This document shows positions 5,514-6,212 of a stretch of DNA of 6,212 nucleotides, one piece after another. The notes below the pieces were generated by a model. That model had not been told where the DNA came from, ran no database searches, and was given only the letters and a program-made list of their open reading frames with translations. Positions within the stretch are counted from its first letter, which is position 1, and each line of letters begins with the position of its first letter. The stretch is taken from contig JAJZSM010000098.1 in NCBI GenBank assembly GCA_021849765.1, positions 1 through 6,212 on the forward strand, read 5' to 3'. Source of the stretch: Actinomycetes bacterium. GTDB lineage: Bacteria; Actinomycetota; Acidimicrobiia; Acidimicrobiales; RAAP-2. A program made the position numbers and the translations under genes.

Positions 5514-5653
5514 GGCCGATGCGACGCCAAGGTGGAGTCGACGCGTTCACTCGTGGGGTGCTGGCCCTGGGGGTCCGGGTTGTTGACATCGCGGACGATG
5601 ATGATCCCGCACGTCGTCCGGTGTCGCCGATGACTCGCGATGAGGGGACGAAT

Positions 5654-5684
5654 CTCGCAACGTGAACCGTGGTCCTCGCAACGT
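5654..5684 (+). repeat. 10-bp direct repeat with 21-bp period
   Basis: CTCGCAACGT occurs at 5654-5663 and exactly again at 5675-5684. The 21-bp period is two helical turns, so two copies of a DNA-binding protein could sit on the same face. It lies about 160-190 bases before the Ser/Thr kinase start. No third copy is seen nearby. Confidence 0.45.
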
Positions 5685-5769
5685 CCCTGGTCAACGCCAC
5701 TAATGGACACTTCGGCGCCACGCGAGGGACGTCGGCTCGCTACGGTGGTGGCGGCGACGCGGTCTACTA

Positions 5770-5792
5770 GCGCGCGCGGCGCGCGCGGCGCC
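5770..5792. repeat. Alternating CG tract (tandem GCGCGCGCG)
   Basis: Two exact tandem copies of the 9-mer GCGCGCGCG are followed by GCGCC, 23 bases of pure G/C with near-perfect alternation. Such tracts can adopt left-handed DNA under negative supercoiling and are prone to slippage. It lies 51 bases before the kinase start, within the likely promoter or leader. Confidence 0.6.
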
Positions 5793-5843
5793 GATTGCTG
5801 TGAGGCCGTGAACGAGACACCCGAGGATCGTGAGTAGAGACGC

Positions 5844-6212
5844 ATGTCCATGAGTGGCGAGGTCATCGGAGGTCGGTACCGCATCAGCAGACTCCTCGGA
5901 CGGGGTGGGACCGCTGACGTCTACGAGGCGTGCGACGAGCGCACCGCGAACACCGTGGCGGTCAAAGTCGTCCGATCGAGCGACCCGGAGTTCGCGCGCC
6001 GGCTGGTCGAGGAGGCGCGCGCGCTCGAGGGCCTCGACGGGCCAGGTCTTGTGCGACTGCTCGACACGGGAATGGTGGGCGACCTGGCGTACCTCGTCAT
6101 GGAGTACGTCGACGGCACGACCCTGGCGCAGTCGCTCAAGACCGGCCCGCTCGGTGCTCCCGCTACGGCGTCGATGGCGGCCAAAGTGGCCCACGCCCTG
6201 AGCTACGTGCAC
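5844..6212 (+). CDS. Eukaryotic-like Ser/Thr protein kinase (Pkn family), N-terminal part
   Basis: The first 123 residues of a Hanks-type kinase, cut by the right edge. Visible are the GGRYRISRLLG opening, the glycine-rich loop GRGGTADVYEA (19-29), the ATP-anchoring lysine K41 in VAVKVV, the helix-C glutamate in VEEARAL (E57), and the hinge region YLVMEYVDGTTLAQSL (83-98). The segment ends in AKVAHALSYVH, just where the catalytic HRDLKPxN loop should follow. Such actinobacterial kinases phosphorylate cytoplasmic and envelope-related proteins; whether this one has a membrane helix or PASTA repeats cannot be told. An in-frame TAG at 5835-5837 restricts the start to ATG 5844 or ATG 5850; I prefer 5844, with GAG four bases upstream, though neither has a strong ribosome-binding site. 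Confidence 0.92.
   Translation, partial: MSMSGEVIGGRYRISRLLGRGGTADVYEACDERTANTVAVKVVRSSDPEFARRLVEEARALEGLDGPGLVRLLDTGMVGDLAYLVMEYVDGTTLAQSLKTGPLGAPATASMAAKVAHALSYVH

Larger units (their letters stand above)
5381..5843. other. Long region without a gene between DUF554 and the kinase
   Basis: Neither strand shows a credible coding sequence: open frames here have R/S/P/T-rich translations without recognisable domains and no supporting ribosome-binding sites. The region holds two GGG-N4-CCC palindromes (5423-5432, 5462-5473), a bulged hairpin (5478-5513), nested inverted repeats (5587-5642), a 10-bp direct repeat (5654-5684) and a CG tract (5770-5792). It presumably carries the promoters of the flanking divergent genes. 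A perfect TTGACA at 5583-5588 has no partner -10. Confidence 0.5.

Noticed and set aside
5583..5588. Perfect TTGACA as a -35 element
   Set aside because: No TANNNT at 16-19 bp downstream; the following bases are G/C-rich.
5368..5721. N-terminal extension of DUF554 up to an ATG at 5721
   Set aside because: The added 118 residues are R/T/S/P-rich, unlike the family, and cross the hairpin and palindromes; DUF554 proteins start right before the first membrane helix.
5640..5837. 65-codon plus-strand frame just ahead of the Ser/Thr kinase
   Set aside because: Runs through the direct repeat and the CG tract, has no recognisable feature and an unlike composition.
5700..6212. Minus-strand open frame antisense to the kinase, reaching the right edge
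   Set aside because: The plus strand carries a clear kinase N-lobe with all expected motifs; the antisense frame has no domain.

Overview
This is a GC-rich chromosomal window (clearly above 60% G+C, with strong G/C preference at third codon positions). The gene content fits Actinomycetota: a PspC-domain sensor kinase with a LuxR-type regulator and a divergent PspC/LiaF-like membrane protein, a CspA-type cold-shock protein, a DUF554 membrane protein, an Ada fusion protein, and a PASTA/Pkn-like Ser/Thr kinase. Several GTG starts, and starts that sit 6-7 bases behind a TANNNT box (leaderless style), point the same way. I cannot fix the family; Acidimicrobiia-like lineages are a guess. I see no tRNA, rRNA, CRISPR array, insertion sequence or phage gene.

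Layout, left to right. (1) 1-778, minus: the N-terminal three quarters of Ada, the DNA alkylation-repair protein that is also the regulator of the adaptive response; it leaves the window on the left. (2) 779-1295: about 500 bases with no intact gene. It holds a short remnant resembling the C-terminus of a VOC/glyoxalase protein (907-975), a compact nested hairpin at 1166-1223 that ends in a T run on the minus strand, and a bulged hairpin at 1254-1283 just before the cold-shock gene. (3) 1302-1502, plus: cold-shock protein. (4) 1575-3496, minus: a two-gene operon of a PspC-domain histidine kinase and a NarL/LuxR-type response regulator, joined by a TAATG stop/start overlap. (5) 3497-3634: a divergent promoter region carrying two GGG-N4-CCC palindromes, with ACAA and TTGT centres (inverted copies), 31 bp apart centre to centre. 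(6) 3635-4567, plus: a PspC plus LiaF-C-terminal-like membrane protein. (7) 4621-5367, minus: DUF554 membrane protein. (8) 5368-5843: a roughly 470-base region without a gene but with inverted repeats, a 10-bp direct repeat with 21-bp period and an alternating CG tract. (9) 5844-6212, plus: the N-terminal lobe of a Ser/Thr protein kinase, cut by the right edge.

How they work together: the centre of the window is a self-contained envelope-stress circuit of the LiaFSR/EsrISR type. In that architecture the LiaF-like protein holds the kinase in check, the kinase phosphorylates the LuxR regulator, and the regulator usually activates its own locus. Here both membrane proteins carry a PspC domain, and the paired palindromes lie at activator distance from both divergent promoters, which suggests that the regulator feeds back on both arms. 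The remaining genes (Ada, Csp, Pkn-like kinase) are stress or signalling functions but show no direct link to the circuit in the sequence.
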